Positions 24,801 through 38,100 are shown, numbered from the stretch's first letter. The stretch: DNA of 64,000 nucleotides from Tubiluchus corallicola (GCA_030141605.1 JAQGDQ010000376.1:163231-227230); one strand, 5' to 3'. Numbers and translations are program-made. Notes: generated by a model from the letters alone, not told the origin.

Positions 24801-27479
24801 AACTGCATGAGAAGACTGACTGTTGTTACAAAGACTAACAGTAGCAGCACTCTGTTTTGGTGATGACAGTGTGACTTCTGGCAAGAGCTCTATCTGGTAT
24901 GAAAGTGATTTGAATAGAGATTCATCATTCTCTATTTCAGTGTGTTTCATGCCGAGCTTCTCTTCTTGTAACATTTTTTCACATTCTTGATTACATATGA
25001 AAGAGCTATTTCTGGGTTCATCCAATTTAATATCACATATTTCTGGGCTGTGAAAGGGAGAGTCACGGGTTAATGTTGCAAGAGGCAAAGAAAACTGATC
25101 CATAAGAAAGCACACTTCTAATCTATTATGATATTCAACATATATCATAAAATATAATACACGTTTCACTCTGCGTAGTTCATCGCAACTGCCACCACGT
25201 AATATCACAGTACATGCTAAGTGTGATGCACATCCATCAAAGTACATCAAGTTCTTTACTCCTGTTGTCGTATTGAATGGATAAACACCAAATTGATGAC
25301 AGAAACCGAGTTTGGGTTTTGTAACTTGCCCTTCGAGAGATTGCACAATGTCAGCTTGAGTGCAACGAGCTACGCGGGACATAACTGATGGTTTAACATT
25401 CATGACTAGTGTAATACCAGCATCTAAGATATTCTGTTGAGCAAGCCGAGAAACAGACTTTTCAACAACTATTATATCAGGTCCCTGAGCAGCCAGTTTA
25501 GATACACAGTTACGCATGAATTCCTTTTCCTGCATAACTACTGGATCAATGGATGAAAATTTGTTTTCTACGCGCTGATAATCTATTGACATTTTCATAA
25601 GGAAGATTTTTGGATTCATTAATTTGTTTTGCATTTTCTTGTGTGCAGTGTTTTTACTACAAACAACACCATGAACAATGCAACTGTCATTGCAAGAGCC
25701 ACCACTTACCTTTTTGATATGAACGTATTTACGTATATCCATGTCATCAAAATCATGTTTGATATCAGGCCGAACTATCTCAGCAATCCGGGTAGCAAGT
25801 GATAATATAATATCACACCACGTGAGTGATAGCCCATTAGCTATTAGTAACTGCCTTAGCAAAAGCATCGCATGCTTGTTTGACATTTGACTAAAAGACT
25901 TGAAGACACATCTATCCTGCGGGCTGCTTACCATCGTACCTGTTTGCCAGTAATCTGCACCTGTAGATGTAACCGTTACAGGCTGTCTGTCACTAACAGA
26001 CAAAGCACCTTTCAAGAAGTCATCATGTGTAACAGATCGATGTATTTTCTTTTTTTCTGTAACATTTGGCTCAACACTTGGCATGAAGCTTTCCTTTTTC
26101 TTAACACTAGCACTGCAATCGTTCACATCAGTTTTCAAGTTCAGAAATAACAGAGATCCCGTACTATCTGCTGAGCTTACTGACAAGTGCATAGCATTTA
26201 ATGGACTTGCCGTTTCAAATTTCAGTTTATCTAGTATATGCTCATCGGAATCGGTAAGCTCTTCATAACGCTTTATGTCCTTGAACCATGTTGGTTCTTC
26301 ATCATCTTTAGAGACATCATTATAGTCAGATAGTAAACCAACACTACTTGGACTTTCTACCTTAGTTGCTTCGCCGGCTCTATATAGCTGATATTCATCA
26401 CAAAACTCTTGCTGCTGACTGGAAATGCATTCCAGATATTTGGCATCTACCAAAGCCTGTCCTATAGCTATGGCTTGTTGTCGCGATGCTGCTCTATCGT
26501 GTCTGAGAAGCCAATCAACAATTTCGCTGCCAATGATGCAACTGTTATAATTTCTCAGACGATGTCGATGACTTTGTAGTTCAATACCATGAACTGGATT
26601 AACAATATGACACCACAAATCCTTCAGTTGCACAGAGTCTTTTATTAGAGCTTTTCGTTCTTGTGCAAATTGATCTAAACAGGGAAAATCGGAAACTGGA
26701 GTGATTTCAAATGGATGGCCACTATGAGATGGCGATGGCTGCTTCAATGTTTCTGCTTTATTCTCCTCATCTAAATAATATCCTTTCAGAGACGGTGTCT
26801 TGTGAAAATCACAATAACTATCAGAATCACTTTCAACTTTGAAATCAGGGTCATCTTGCATTGCTATCAGGTCCGTAGTGGAATCAGAGTTTTGAGCATA
26901 ACTAAGCACAACTTTACAACAGTATGTGCAGACCCGCAAATCCCCTGTACAACCCATCAGCTTTCCAGGAACTTCCTGGTTACAGCACCGGCTACAGAAT
27001 ATTTGTCCACAGACACGGCAATGATGACGTCGACGAAATGTTGTGAATTTATCACCACACTCATAGCATTCTTTACAGCTACTATCAGGCATCCAGTACT
27101 GCTTCAGATCACTCTCATTATATTCTTTTAATGTGTGCTCAGTGTGATCGAGGATAGTTCCTAATCTTCGCAACACTGTTGCCATGCTTCGCTTTTGTCC
27201 AACATTTATAGCCAGTCCTGAAGTTCTGTGTTCTGTTACCGTGTCATGCTGCGAGCTTTGTTTAGAAATCGGAGACGGACTTTCGTGAGATTCAGTAACT
27301 TTTGGATCTTTGCTTTCAGCTGCAGATCTAGTACTCACAATTTGGATTTCTTGTCGTCTATCTAGGGAGTCATCACGAGATCTTTTGAACAATTTACTCA
27401 GTGAAAATCCAGATTGAGTTTTCTTTACATCAGAGCTTAAAGGCTCAAAATGAGTCAGTGTGTGAGGTGCTTTATTCAT
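18836..27479 (-). CDS. PIKFYVE: PIKfyve, 1-phosphatidylinositol 3-phosphate 5-kinase (complete)
   Basis: Coding exons are 27479-22835 (4645 nt), 22253-22132, 21995-21470, 20436-20208 and 19577-18836. Phases agree throughout and give 2087 residues; human is about 2100. The ATG at 27479 has an in-frame stop upstream. The FYVE zinc finger (about 128-195; WMPD, RRHHCR, eight Cys/His ligands) binds PI3P on endosomes. A DEP domain lies at about 284-367. A TCP-1/Cpn60-like domain lies at about 575-800 (FGVYPFN, CTVILRGG). A Cys/His-rich linker region follows. The C-terminal PIPK kinase runs from about 1780 to 2087 and contains FRKIRKLTFPQGEE, FILKQ (catalytic Lys about 1867), IFDLKGS (about 1940), IMDYSLLVG (about 2003-2011), GIIDY, and the activation loop GILGGQGKMPTVVSPELYR. 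It converts PI3P to PI(3,5)P2 and controls endolysosome homeostasis. All key residues are present, so it should be active. Introns are 0.14-1.0 kb. Confidence 0.97.
20154..20240 (-). repeat. Tandem duplication of a PIKfyve exon end with a second donor site
   Basis: The block around the true donor of exon 4 (20207 onward, caaagatctcaaaaa) is repeated about 54 bp into the intron (20151-20182), including a second CAG|GTAAAA donor. Using the second donor would add 54 nt whose first complete codons read AGG TAA, so it would stop translation before the kinase core is complete. Confidence 0.75.
20437..21469 (-). other. PIKfyve intron 3
   Basis: It begins with GTTAGT at the exon ending ...YIP and ends CTTAG before the kinase exon. 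No additional coding segment was seen in its 1033 nt. Confidence 0.7.
22410..22474 (-). repeat. tRNA-like element (SINE head or tRNA pseudogene) in PIKfyve intron 1
   Basis: On the minus strand it reads GGTGGCCTAATGGGCTAACG, then an anticodon-arm-like CTGCCTTAAGGGCA, then box-B-like GCTTCAAATC, all at tRNA spacing. The acceptor stem does not pair well. It is probably a tRNA-derived SINE rather than a gene. Confidence 0.5.
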
Positions 27480-27640
27480 AATAAGATTTCTAATACTGCT
27501 TTCACAATGTGATAGATATGAAGTACGATCATGCCGGAATACAGTTTATTACACTTATTGAACATCAGCATGAGGTGTCAACTCAGTAGTGTCAAAACTT
27601 TCATGATGACTGATCTGGAAAAAATATATAATTTTCTATA

Positions 27641-27699
<59 letters not shown>

Positions 27700-28932
27700 G
27701 TAAATATATAGTTTTTAAACTGCATAAATGACATAGTGACATAAAAGACATAATCGCAGAAAAAACATTCTGCTGTCTAAATTTTCCATTCGTGCAGCAA
27801 TCATAGCATATAATCACTATCAGCTTAAAAAAGCAACAGCATTAAAAGTGCACTAGTTTATATTAGTTCAATATAAATTTTATTAGAGGGCGGCATCAAT
27901 TTGGTATTAATGTACTAGCATTAAAAAAACATTACCCCGGCAATTAGACATAAACAGAAGTATTTTTATTGTCGGCCTAGCTCCCAAGATTTCATATTTG
28001 ATATAGGTTTTTCCTGTTAGTGTTTGATTCATTACCCTTGCACTTATTACAAATGTGATTGTAATAAAAATATTGTTTAATAGAAAAGCACGTGGGTCTA
28101 ATTATGCGGCAATTTTCCTAATAATAACCTCGGACGTACATGTGCTGTCTGTAATTCACTTCAATTGCCTTTATTTGTCTCTCTTGTATTGGAACAATAA
28201 ACATAATTTTATGTACAGTATTGTTTAAAATAAAGTTTAGAAATGGGGTGACAAAGAAACCATACTGTCATCTAGTCTAGTCACCCCTGACGTATGGTAA
28301 CATAGCAGTTTATTCTAATTTATGTCTAATATTAGGCCTGTACAGTCTGATACTATATTACACAATTATAGTACTTACTCAGTTACTGTTTTTTTAGAGA
28401 AAGACCACACTATAAACTAATAATTGTAATAAGGGTTCCGCAAAAAGACCTTCATGGGAATTGATGCGTCACCATAGACGTAGACATTTTATTTATCTCC
28501 TCATTTGCACCATAATACAAATAGACTATTATTGCTATAGTTATTAATTAAACAGGATAAATTATGCATAAAGCCTATTATTATAGGGGAGAAATTAAAC
28601 TTGAAAGCGAAATAACTAAATAGGCTACCAACAATTAGTTATCTTTATTTTGTTTTTGTAATTTATTAGACATATAGACATTTTTTATTTATTTCCTAAT
28701 TAGCATCAGAATTACAAGATAAACGATAAGTGCTGTAGACTATAGTTAATTAATAATTGCGATAAATATTAAAAGAAAGCCTCAGGGGATGCAGGAGATA
28801 TTATAAATGGTCGCATAATAAACCCGCACCTCTGCGACAAGGAAGCAATCACGACTAAGATATATGATAGTCACTCACGGAGAATGTAATATCGGCTGCC
28901 AAGCCACTACTCAGTAGTCAGCAGTTTCAGTC
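27480..28932. other. PIKfyve upstream region
   Basis: It should hold the 5' UTR and promoter of PIKfyve. An in-frame stop precedes the start codon at about 27551-27555. The stretch includes a long (TG)n run. No TATA box or other exon can be assigned with confidence. Confidence 0.4.
27646..27704. repeat. (TG)n microsatellite
   Basis: About 29 TG units with a single TGCG interruption near the right end. The His/Thr repeat in the minus-strand frame is produced by this run and is not a protein. Confidence 0.97.
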
Positions 28933-28937
28933 CTCCT

Positions 28938-29680
28938 TGTTGGGAGCCGAGTGGACCACTGCGCCAAGTAGACCACTTGATGCGCTAAAAGTAGTGTCCT
29001 ACATGGGCAGCCCAAGTAGGACACTAGCGATTTTTGTCGAGAATCGGTAATTTTGTCAAATTTTTGAAAATTCTGTGAAAGTTTCTTCATTTTATTATTT
29101 ACAGAAATAATTGCAAATTTAAAAATAAGACAGATGCTGCTAAGCCTTCACAACACCAAAAAGTAATTTTTAACATTTAAGAAAAGCAAGGATAATTAGT
29201 TTTAATATTATCAGTAGTATTGTAACATGTAGGGCACTGTCCTACATGGCTCGCTAGCCCATGTAGGACACATAGATTGCTAGAACGTTTACTTATAAGA
29301 AAACAATTATTTGCCCAAGAGGTAGTGAAACGGATCACCTGTTTGTGAAGTGAGACAAAATCAAAAATGATATACCTTAAACAAATTTTGTATTCGCAAA
29401 AAAATGGTTTTTTTCACTTCAACAACATTAATATCGAAACCAAATTTAATATTGTCCGTTCTACCAGCTCAGAATAAAATTCTTTTATTTTATTAGATGT
29501 AAAATAAATTATTCAACGTGTACTAACGTTTTTAATTATTATTATTACATAAACAAGCACAACGGACGGTGTCAGTACACTTAACGACTCAATTCGCGAC
29601 CTGTCTCTAGTGTCCTACTTGGGCTAGCCCAAGTAGATCAATTGGTCTACTTGGCGCAGTGGTCCACTCGGCTCCCAACA
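28938..29680. mobile_element. 743-bp nonautonomous DNA transposon with 38-bp perfect terminal inverted repeats
   Basis: The ends are exact inverted copies over 38 nt and match 43 of 44. They begin TGTTGGGAGCCGAGTGG. The element is flanked by a 5-bp direct repeat ctcct (28933-28937 and 29681-29685), a probable target-site duplication. Three internal palindromes share the motif gtcctac(a/t)(t)tggg...ccca(a/t)gtaggac: next to the left end (about 28997-29026), at the centre (about 29236-29272) and next to the right end (about 29608-29633). No transposase is encoded. TG...CA ends and a 5-bp duplication fit integrase-type DNA transposons such as Ginger, but the superfamily is not proven. Confidence 0.85.
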
Positions 29681-29685
29681 CTCCT

Positions 29686-30727
29686 AATTTTACTACTCCG
29701 CACCATGTTGTTCACTTACAAAGTTTGACGCACCATTTTTTCAAAGCGAGAAATCGAGTTGTTTTATTGTTGACCCGCAGCGCTATTGACAAATCCGGCT
29801 CCAAAACCATAAAAATAGCTAATGAATGCAGATAAAAATAAATTCGGCTTGAACATTCGGATTCGGAATGGAAAGGATGATAATAACAAAATTAATTCAA
29901 AATTGATTATTGCTTAAGATAAGGCAGTGGCCACAAAAAATACAGACTAAGACCATTATCACATTAATAAGCTATTATGTAGATGGTGTTACCAAGAAGG
30001 AAAAACAGTAGCACAAGTTTCAAGGGAATGTGAATATTTGGAAAATAGACTGTACGAAAAATGCCATAATGGGGCAGTTGCACTCACTCCCAGGTTTCGT
30101 GTGACAAATATGAAACATCTAGAAGCTTAGCGTGATTAAAAAAGCTGCAGAAAATCAAAAAGTAAAATTTTTTGTGATTATAACGTTTTACGGATAAGGA
30201 AATACACCACAAGTATTTTGGTACAAGTTTAATCCCGAAAGAGGACAAAAATGGTACTGATAATTGACATAGCGCTACCAGGGGATGCAAACATCGATAC
30301 TAAATATGCGGTTGAAAATTATACGTATTGATAATATCGGCTGAGTTAAGAATTGATGGGAAAATTGTTATTGTGCCCGTAACAATAAGATGTTAATGTG
30401 TTGAGGGAGCTGTAGAAAACGCACTGGAAAGATTAGCAATTACAGGGAGGTGTAAATGGCTGGAAGTTCAGAAATAAGCCATTTTGGGATCAGCATAAAT
30501 CCTGAAACAATATTTGTAGAGCTTAGAGTCTTGCATAGACTTCAGTTGCAAGTGATGATACACCAACCGAGTTATGATGTTAACCAATAATAATAAAAAT
30601 AATAATAATAATAACTTATGTAAAAGCCACCAAACTGCCAAATTCTTAAATCATCAACCATTTCACATAACTGGGTCATTCTACTATTTCAGCTAACTTT
30701 TGCAGAAACAAAAATCAGAAAACTTAC
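29686..30727. other. Noncoding stretch, nothing recognised
   Basis: It includes a short ATA/AAT-rich run at about 30590-30615. No coding similarity was noticed. Confidence 0.4.
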
Positions 30728-30895
30728 CATCTGTAATCGTACCCAAATGTCTTGCTGACTTCTTTAAACATTAGGTGCAGCCACCCCACAAAATGTGCAA
30801 GCTCAGTTAAGTCGTTGTAATTTATGTTCAGGAGATAAGCTACCCTTTGTCGCCAGTCAGATTCCAATTCAACTCTGTTACGAACAATTATACTT
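30728..30895 (-). CDS. Candidate orphan exon of an unrecognised gene
   Basis: A 168-nt open segment has an acceptor (GTACTAG) and a strong GTAAGT donor. It encodes 55 residues with protein-like composition: SIIVRNRVELESDWRQRV, then AYLLNINYNDLTELAHFVGW, then LHLMFKEVSKTFGYDYR. The pattern suggests amphipathic helices. I do not recognise the family. It lies between PIKfyve and the ORP gene on the same strand; it does not fit either protein. It could be one exon of a third gene, a decayed exon, or chance. Confidence 0.35.
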
Positions 30896-31954
30896 CTAGT
30901 ACATAACATGTGTCCCAAGACTAAAATCTTGATAGGCATGTACTTACAACATGTCCCATGGCGGTAAAATCACATACAAATTTGATTATAGTTTTGTTTG
31001 GCACAGCCATAGGTAACAGAATTTGCTGACTTACTTTAACTAAATATTGCTATCAGTACAGCAACAGAGTTGAAAATAAAAGTGATTGTGCCTGCCAAAG
31101 CAACACCACATCCGATTATCATACAGCCGCCTGTTTTTGGAGACTACAATCTTAACTATACCCCAACACAGCAATATTTGAATTAAATAGTTACAAAATG
31201 GGGTTCTTTGAGTAACAGTATTGATAAAGCTAAAAATATTCTCCAACATGCAGGCAAAATGATAAGTTTTTGAGCAAAAATGATGCGAAAACATATGACG
31301 CTTCTTTGTCGTCTGCCAAACACAATTAATGTTGCCATTTAGTCTCAAATTTCATAGCAAAAAACAGTTCTAAGTATAGTTATACTCATTGCTAGATTTG
31401 TATAGAGTTGAACCAGCTTTCGAGGACAAACTTTTAATTGCTTTTAATTAACAAATCAGAAGGAATATCCAAAAATAATTAATTCTTTTAATATTAAATA
31501 TGTTTACAAGCATAAGTGTGCCATCAAGACAGCCTTCAGTCAAATATGATGCTAATTTACAAGCAAGGCACTGAGTATACATAGGCTTGGGTACATAGTC
31601 TCATTTGGCATAATGGCAAACATTTTTTAGTTGCATGCAAAAGGTAAGTGTCTTTGAAAACATACAACTAACAACTTCTGTAAAGTGCTATGTAATACAT
31701 GTTTTTCTTTCCAAATACATATATGTTGCAGCAATTATGTCTGAGGGACATAAAATTTTACCGAAATGGTAGAATGACCCAACGTATAAAACAACATAAT
31801 ATTAATGTGACATTTCACTTTTACTTCTACTTGGTACCTTGATTTTACACAAACTTTTAGAAATAAAAATTAATCGGGAAACAAATTAATCGGAACACAT
31901 TTTATAATACAAAGTATCTATAACAATATCCCATACACAATGGTCACTTTGTAA
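30896..31954. other. Noncoding stretch downstream of the ORP gene
   Basis: No exon was recognised on either strand. Partner exons of the orphan exon at 30728 might lie here but were not seen. Confidence 0.4.
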
Positions 31955-31960
31955 TTTATT
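31955..31960 (-). terminator. Candidate poly(A) signal of the ORP gene
   Basis: First AATAAA on the minus strand after the ORP stop codon, about 225 nt downstream. Found by motif only. Confidence 0.4.
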
Positions 31961-32184
31961 TTGTAAATTATTTGCATGATTATCAGCAAACACATTTGTG
32001 CTAAAATCACATTAGTAATAAGGAACAGCACAAAAACATAATATAACTGTAGAGAATAATTAATTTTTTAAACATGATTTTTGCAGGTAAAATGGCAAAG
32101 TAATCAATTTCGCATAATGCATAACTAATAACTATATTATAGGTGTATACAATATTTTACTGCATTAATAACATTATAATTATA

Positions 32185-35100
32185 TTAGCATAATCTTTTG
32201 TTATATATCCACTTCTCGCCCGGGCCATCTTTGTGAAAAAACTGAAAGCAGTAAAGATATATTTGAAATGCAGGACCAATGAAAGGCTTTTATAAGGAGT
32301 AAAGCTGTAATTCAACTAGCAATATGTCAAATGAAATTGTCCAGAACCAATTTTCCTGGTAGCACTCATCCATTTACTGGCTGGGTCAGACACTGCCTTA
32401 AGCTGTGTCAGAACTTCAGCTCTTAACCACACATTACAACATGACTACTCAGCTATATACCTCATCTCTATTTACATTTTTGATATTCAGTCAGGAAGAT
32501 CCGAATTACATTGCTAAAAAGATTAAAAATGAATTGGAATCAGAAAAATCTACATTGCTTGATGTAGACAGACAGATATGTTTGATGTATACAACTTTTG
32601 AAGCAGTACAATTGACAAACCTAATGAAGGGTTTAGCAGGGATGTGGTGAGAAGCAGACAACAGTCAACTAGTAATTGTTAAGATAATTGCGTAGTTTTG
32701 CACAGCAAGTTCTCTAGTAATAACTAATGCCAATGACTGTGCTATTGCACATGCGCAGGTACGTTTTAAGGCCATGCAGGCATACATTGTGATCTGGCTT
32801 ACGTGGCAATTAATGTCAAGCAAAATGTCAATGATCCTTGGTCAAGCTTTGCTGACTGCCCAACCAGCAGGCGATGTTTTTTACACAGGTAAGCTTATGT
32901 ATGGCTATTCCTTCAGGACATTAGCTGCAATTTTTTATTGCCGATATATGTTATAATGTAATGAAAAATGTCCCACTTTTCATTAGTTTGTGGGAGAGAC
33001 ACCCACCTGGTTCTAGATTTTATTACAGATTATTGATTGTCGATTGAAATTGAAAGTAAAGTAATGGCAATATGTAGTCTAATTTTGTCTTTTAAAAAGA
33101 AAGAAGTGCACAGCGCTTACATCAACGAGATGCTAATTAAACCGCTTTGCTATCAGTAAAACATGCAGATTAGCTTAATTTATGACTTTGCAAGTTAGAT
33201 AAAGGCAACTATTAACTTTAAAAATAACAAATTAACCTAATGAGGTTAGGTCGATCATATGACGTTGCTTTAATCATCGCAAACATGAAGCAACCCACCT
33301 GAACAGAGGTGAGACGAAATTTATAACTCCAGATTGAAGCCTGAATTAACAGGTATAAATGATTCAAGCCTTCAAGGTTAAACTGCATGTAAAAATTGCA
33401 GTCTGAGCACCTAGATCTAAGCAGGCTTGTGCAGGTTGTAGAAATGGGAGTAAGCTAATTAGCAAATCTGTTAAGCCAGTCAAAATTTATATTATATATC
33501 TGTGCAATATTAGTATCCCAAAATGGTTACTTGGTCAGTCGATATAAGGATCATCTACGGAATGAAATAATAAAATTTATTCTATTTCTGCAGCATAACA
33601 AACAGTTGGAAAGATACAAATTGTGGTTAAAAGCTTGTGAACAAGTGTGAGTTTGTTATTCAGCATGCTGCTGTCCTGAATATCACTGGGCATGTTTATG
33701 TCACAGCGGAGGCGAAGCTATAGACCAATATGTTTGACGTCAATTGACATAGGTGTGCAATAAAAAGTGAAGTGAAATCATGTGTGAATACATACAAACC
33801 TTTGTTGGAAAAGAAACTTTCTTTAATTCTCTGTCTTTCTCATCGGCACGTTGTAGCTCTTCTAGCTAAAATAAAAATATACAAAATAACAGAAAAGTAG
33901 CACCACAAGGCACAGCTGCTTAAGTAAGTCTCAAGAAGGTATGGTCTTTTACAAGGTCCAGAAGCTTGGCCTGTTCTTGTTTTTTTGGACATAGTGTTCC
34001 CATGGACTATACAGAGTGATTCGACATAGAGGTTGTTTTTCAAGAAACCTAATGATTGGATACTTTTTGGATACTATAGATTGGATACTATAAAGAGTAT
34101 AACATCCGAACAAGTTTTTAAAGAAGCATAATCCCTAATTAAACTCTAAAGTATGTTCGCTAGGTCTCTGGCTAATTTTTACGGGATCTCAGCATTGGTG
34201 TTTGAGTCTGACAATTTGCTAAAGAAAATGACCCTCAACATCAACTAAAGTAACGATGACATGTCATAAAAATTTTTGACTTCCTTAACTAATTACTAAT
34301 CTACCAGTGCAGTAATAAATACATACAAAGTGTTTATGTTCGCTTGCTTTTTCCAAGTTTCCAGATGTAAGACTCTCAGTTATGTGTTTCCACAGTTTAC
34401 GTGATTCACTTTCATATTGTATGTCTACAGGCCGAACATATTTGTATCGGCACAGCAGACTGCTTGTGTCTATCAGCTTACAAGTACCCTACAAAAAATC
34501 AAACTAAAACTGTTTTAACACATGCATATTCGTGTGTCCCTCGCATTAAAGGAAACACTCTCAGAATTAGAGAACTTGCACCGTAATCAGTTATCATTAC
34601 TTTTACTTTTGAAAATAGACATGAATAAATTGCCAAAAATCAATTTTTATTAAATTCATAGAAGTAAAACCTAACCTTGTGCTATATGCTTGTTGTAATA
34701 TATTGGCATCTGCATCAAGGTACTGATAGTTATGTGCTATTTATCAGTTCAACATGCACTGTAGCTCTGCAGGATGTCATATATTAATACAAGATAACTT
34801 ACAAGAGCTAACGAGGCTATTGGGTTTCAAGAATAGCTTTTAAAATAATACCACTTCTAATCAGGCTATAATATTTTTGTGACCAGAGCCAAAGTGCATT
34901 TGAAAAGCCAGTTTAATAAAAAGTAATACCAATACCAATTTTTACCAATATTGGTTAGGAATAGTATTTTGATATTAACTGGCAGGCAAAAACCCATGCA
35001 TAGCACACTTTGAGTTGCGAGGCATAAAAAGGCTATCAATATGTAATATATATTGTTTAGCCACACATTTTTTTACTTTTGTCCTTCCTGCTACAGACTA

Positions 35101-38100
35101 TAGTTTGCAACTTAATGTACAATATCTAGTTGTGATAGTCCAGTTATTTTCAGTTAAAAAGCAAGAAAACATAGCAAATTTGCAACATGTCCCTCATTTA
35201 GCAAGTATGTATTGAGATCTTTGATGCTGTTTTCTGTATACCATCTGTTCAAGTTATTGCTTGTACATTATGTTTATATTACCATTGCATAAGTAAACTC
35301 TAGATTTCCGTTCCACTCGCCATTGACATGGCACAAGTTCTTCCCAGTTTCATCCTTTACATCAGCTGTAACTCTATGTAGTTTACCACCGTAAAATGGC
35401 TGAAATATCACAAAATGTAAATTACTAAATTATCTTTAGATATTATACTCGGAAACTCCAAAAAAAAAACTGTTCACATACGTGCACAATTGTCAGCTTC
35501 GCTAGTGGGCATTGTGTGTAAAAAAGGGCATTTATTTTGAAGCTGTCAATAAACGTCGTCCTTCTATTTAAGCATTTATTGATTTACTACAGGCATATTC
35601 TAGTTAATTTGCTATGCTCTCATACAGCAGGGCTCTTTTAGCCAGCTTGGCGAATTGGCCATTGCAATGGGATGGATTCTTGCACGAGATGTTTGTGCTA
35701 GAATGCACTTCTTGTCAAAGTACTTTTGCAAGCAGAAATAACGAGGACAGGTTTTTAGAAGTTATTGGTTTTATTCGTTTTCTTTAGTAAAATTTTGTTA
35801 CCATTTGAACCACAATGTTATTTTAACTTGGGCTGAATAATTAACACATAACTTATGCGATTTTATCAATTTATTTGGGGTAAAATTTTAATATATTTGT
35901 GAAGTAAAAGTAAAGATATGTTAACTTTAACAGTCGTTTATAATCTTGGCACACTGTTCTAGCGATATGCCACCAGATAATTTAGTTTGTAATAAACTGT
36001 CACAAGTTTCATTCAAATTTCAAAGAACAAAAAAATGTTGTGACAGTTTTACTGAATTTTTTCACTACTTAGTGATCTAACATCATGTAAAATTAAAGAC
36101 GAGATTTCCATTTATTTCCTTCTGCTACTAGTACAGCTATTGCTAAGTTGTTGTATATAAGTACAAAGGTTTGAAAACTTCTTACGATGACAGTGAGAGA
36201 AGTCTGCTTAGATAAAATTGCATCCTTGATTAATGGATGTACATACTGAAATTAATGTTAAACAGTTGAAAAGCTGCCAGAGGGTACACATATGCACAGG
36301 TATTTCATTCCCTATTTATGAATGTTCACAGAACAAATATTAATTTTCAGTTTTACTGTTTACCTTGGTGTGAAATGTTATGGAAGCAGAATATTTGGTT
36401 TTTGCACAAGTTAGATTAAGTTTGCCCCCTAATTCCACCCACGGTACAGTTAGTATTGACCGAGCGAAAGCACTGGGTAGCTGTACAACGTATTCTTCAT
36501 CCAAATCAGGTAATCTAATAATCACTGCAAATAAGAATTAAAGAAATTCATTCTTTGCTATCTAAAAGGAAAATCAAGATAAGTGCATATGCAAGGTGCA
36601 GCAACAAATAATAGCATTCATTTGTGTAGCATGTTGCTGTTGTAGTCAAACTGAACTTTCTGTTTCTCGGTTGTTGGCATTACCAGCATTAGTATGGGAG
36701 TATAGAATGATCATGCAGCTCAGGTACCTGCTTGAATAATGGCAAAACGAATATCAACAAAACTTAACACTTGAGTGGAAACCCCTCTCAATGTTAACAT
36801 TTATGAGCAGTCCAGCCAGTTAGCTCAGTTGATTAGATTTGTGGCTCATGGTCCTAAAAAGCCAGTACCTGTTTGCTGAGAGTGAATGCATCCACGTTAA
36901 AAAAGCCAGGGTGCCCTGGACTTTCTGTTTATTTTACATAAGGTTAATAAGTGCCAACCAAGAATGTTCTGCAACTATCCTAATTTGCACTTTGATATTT
37001 TTTGGTTCTCTAAATCCATTTTCAAGATTCACATACATTCAGCAGCCATTCCTACACTTATTTTGTTGGATTAACAAGAGCTTACTTAGCTGGACTGACA
37101 GCACATGATATAACGTGCTGTGATGTAATTATGGCACTGTGGAAAATTAGTCCACATAGCCAGCACATAACATAAATGGGTAAATAAGTAATCTGAGTCT
37201 TTAAAGTTAAAAACTGACAAAAAGAACCAGAATGTGCCTTCATCGCACTCAGTAGTATAAAAAGGTTTTACTTACTTTCACCTATCATAGCTACACCTAT
37301 TGACATTCCCATGAACTTTGACTTTGTCCACACATGAGCATCTAAGAAGATTCTTTTGTCTGGACACTCAATATAAAAAGCTGACACTAAAGTAAATAAC
37401 AAAGTATTTCAAGTAAAACGTTTTGTTACTTGTAGTGCACAAAATGTAGATATTTAATAAAGTAGAAAAAATACTTTCTACACTGTTGGCAGAACTTTAT
37501 AGCATTGGTAGATGGGTTCCATCAACTGATGCAACAACAATTACATAGAAAATGTATGTTAGTTCATTGACGTAATTATAACTATAGACCCATGAAACAA
37601 TCTGGTATGTGGAATAAACAATAAATATGAACCCTTTGCCAAATTAATTTCATTGCAATTAACTGCATTCTTTTAAATTTTAGCATGTATGACAATTATA
37701 ATTAAGAGAATTAAGATTTGTCTCGGGTAACACAGAACAAATGAAACGCTGGAAGAACTCAAAATAACTTACCAAATTATATTATTTTTTAAGGTAAATT
37801 TTACCTACTGTCATTGCTAAACATATGTTGTATTTATAAACAAAATAACTTGTTTTTTAACTATGTGTTTCTAAGGCAGGTCAAGGTAGACTAAGTTACT
37901 AAAACTGTTCGTTATTTTTGCCTCAAATGTTATAGTTATTAAATAGATAGAAAATTTCTTTAGGTTCCCGAGGCAAAGAAGTGAATTCAGGAATTTTAAT
38001 CGCTGCCGAAATATACCAGCCAAGGTTAACGTAACTATTACAATTAATTTCAGCAGAAATGATATTAAAATTTATGGGACACAACACAATTTATCCGGTA

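Noticed and set aside
27578..27817. ORF with a His-Thr repeat
   Set aside because: It is produced by the (TG)n microsatellite.
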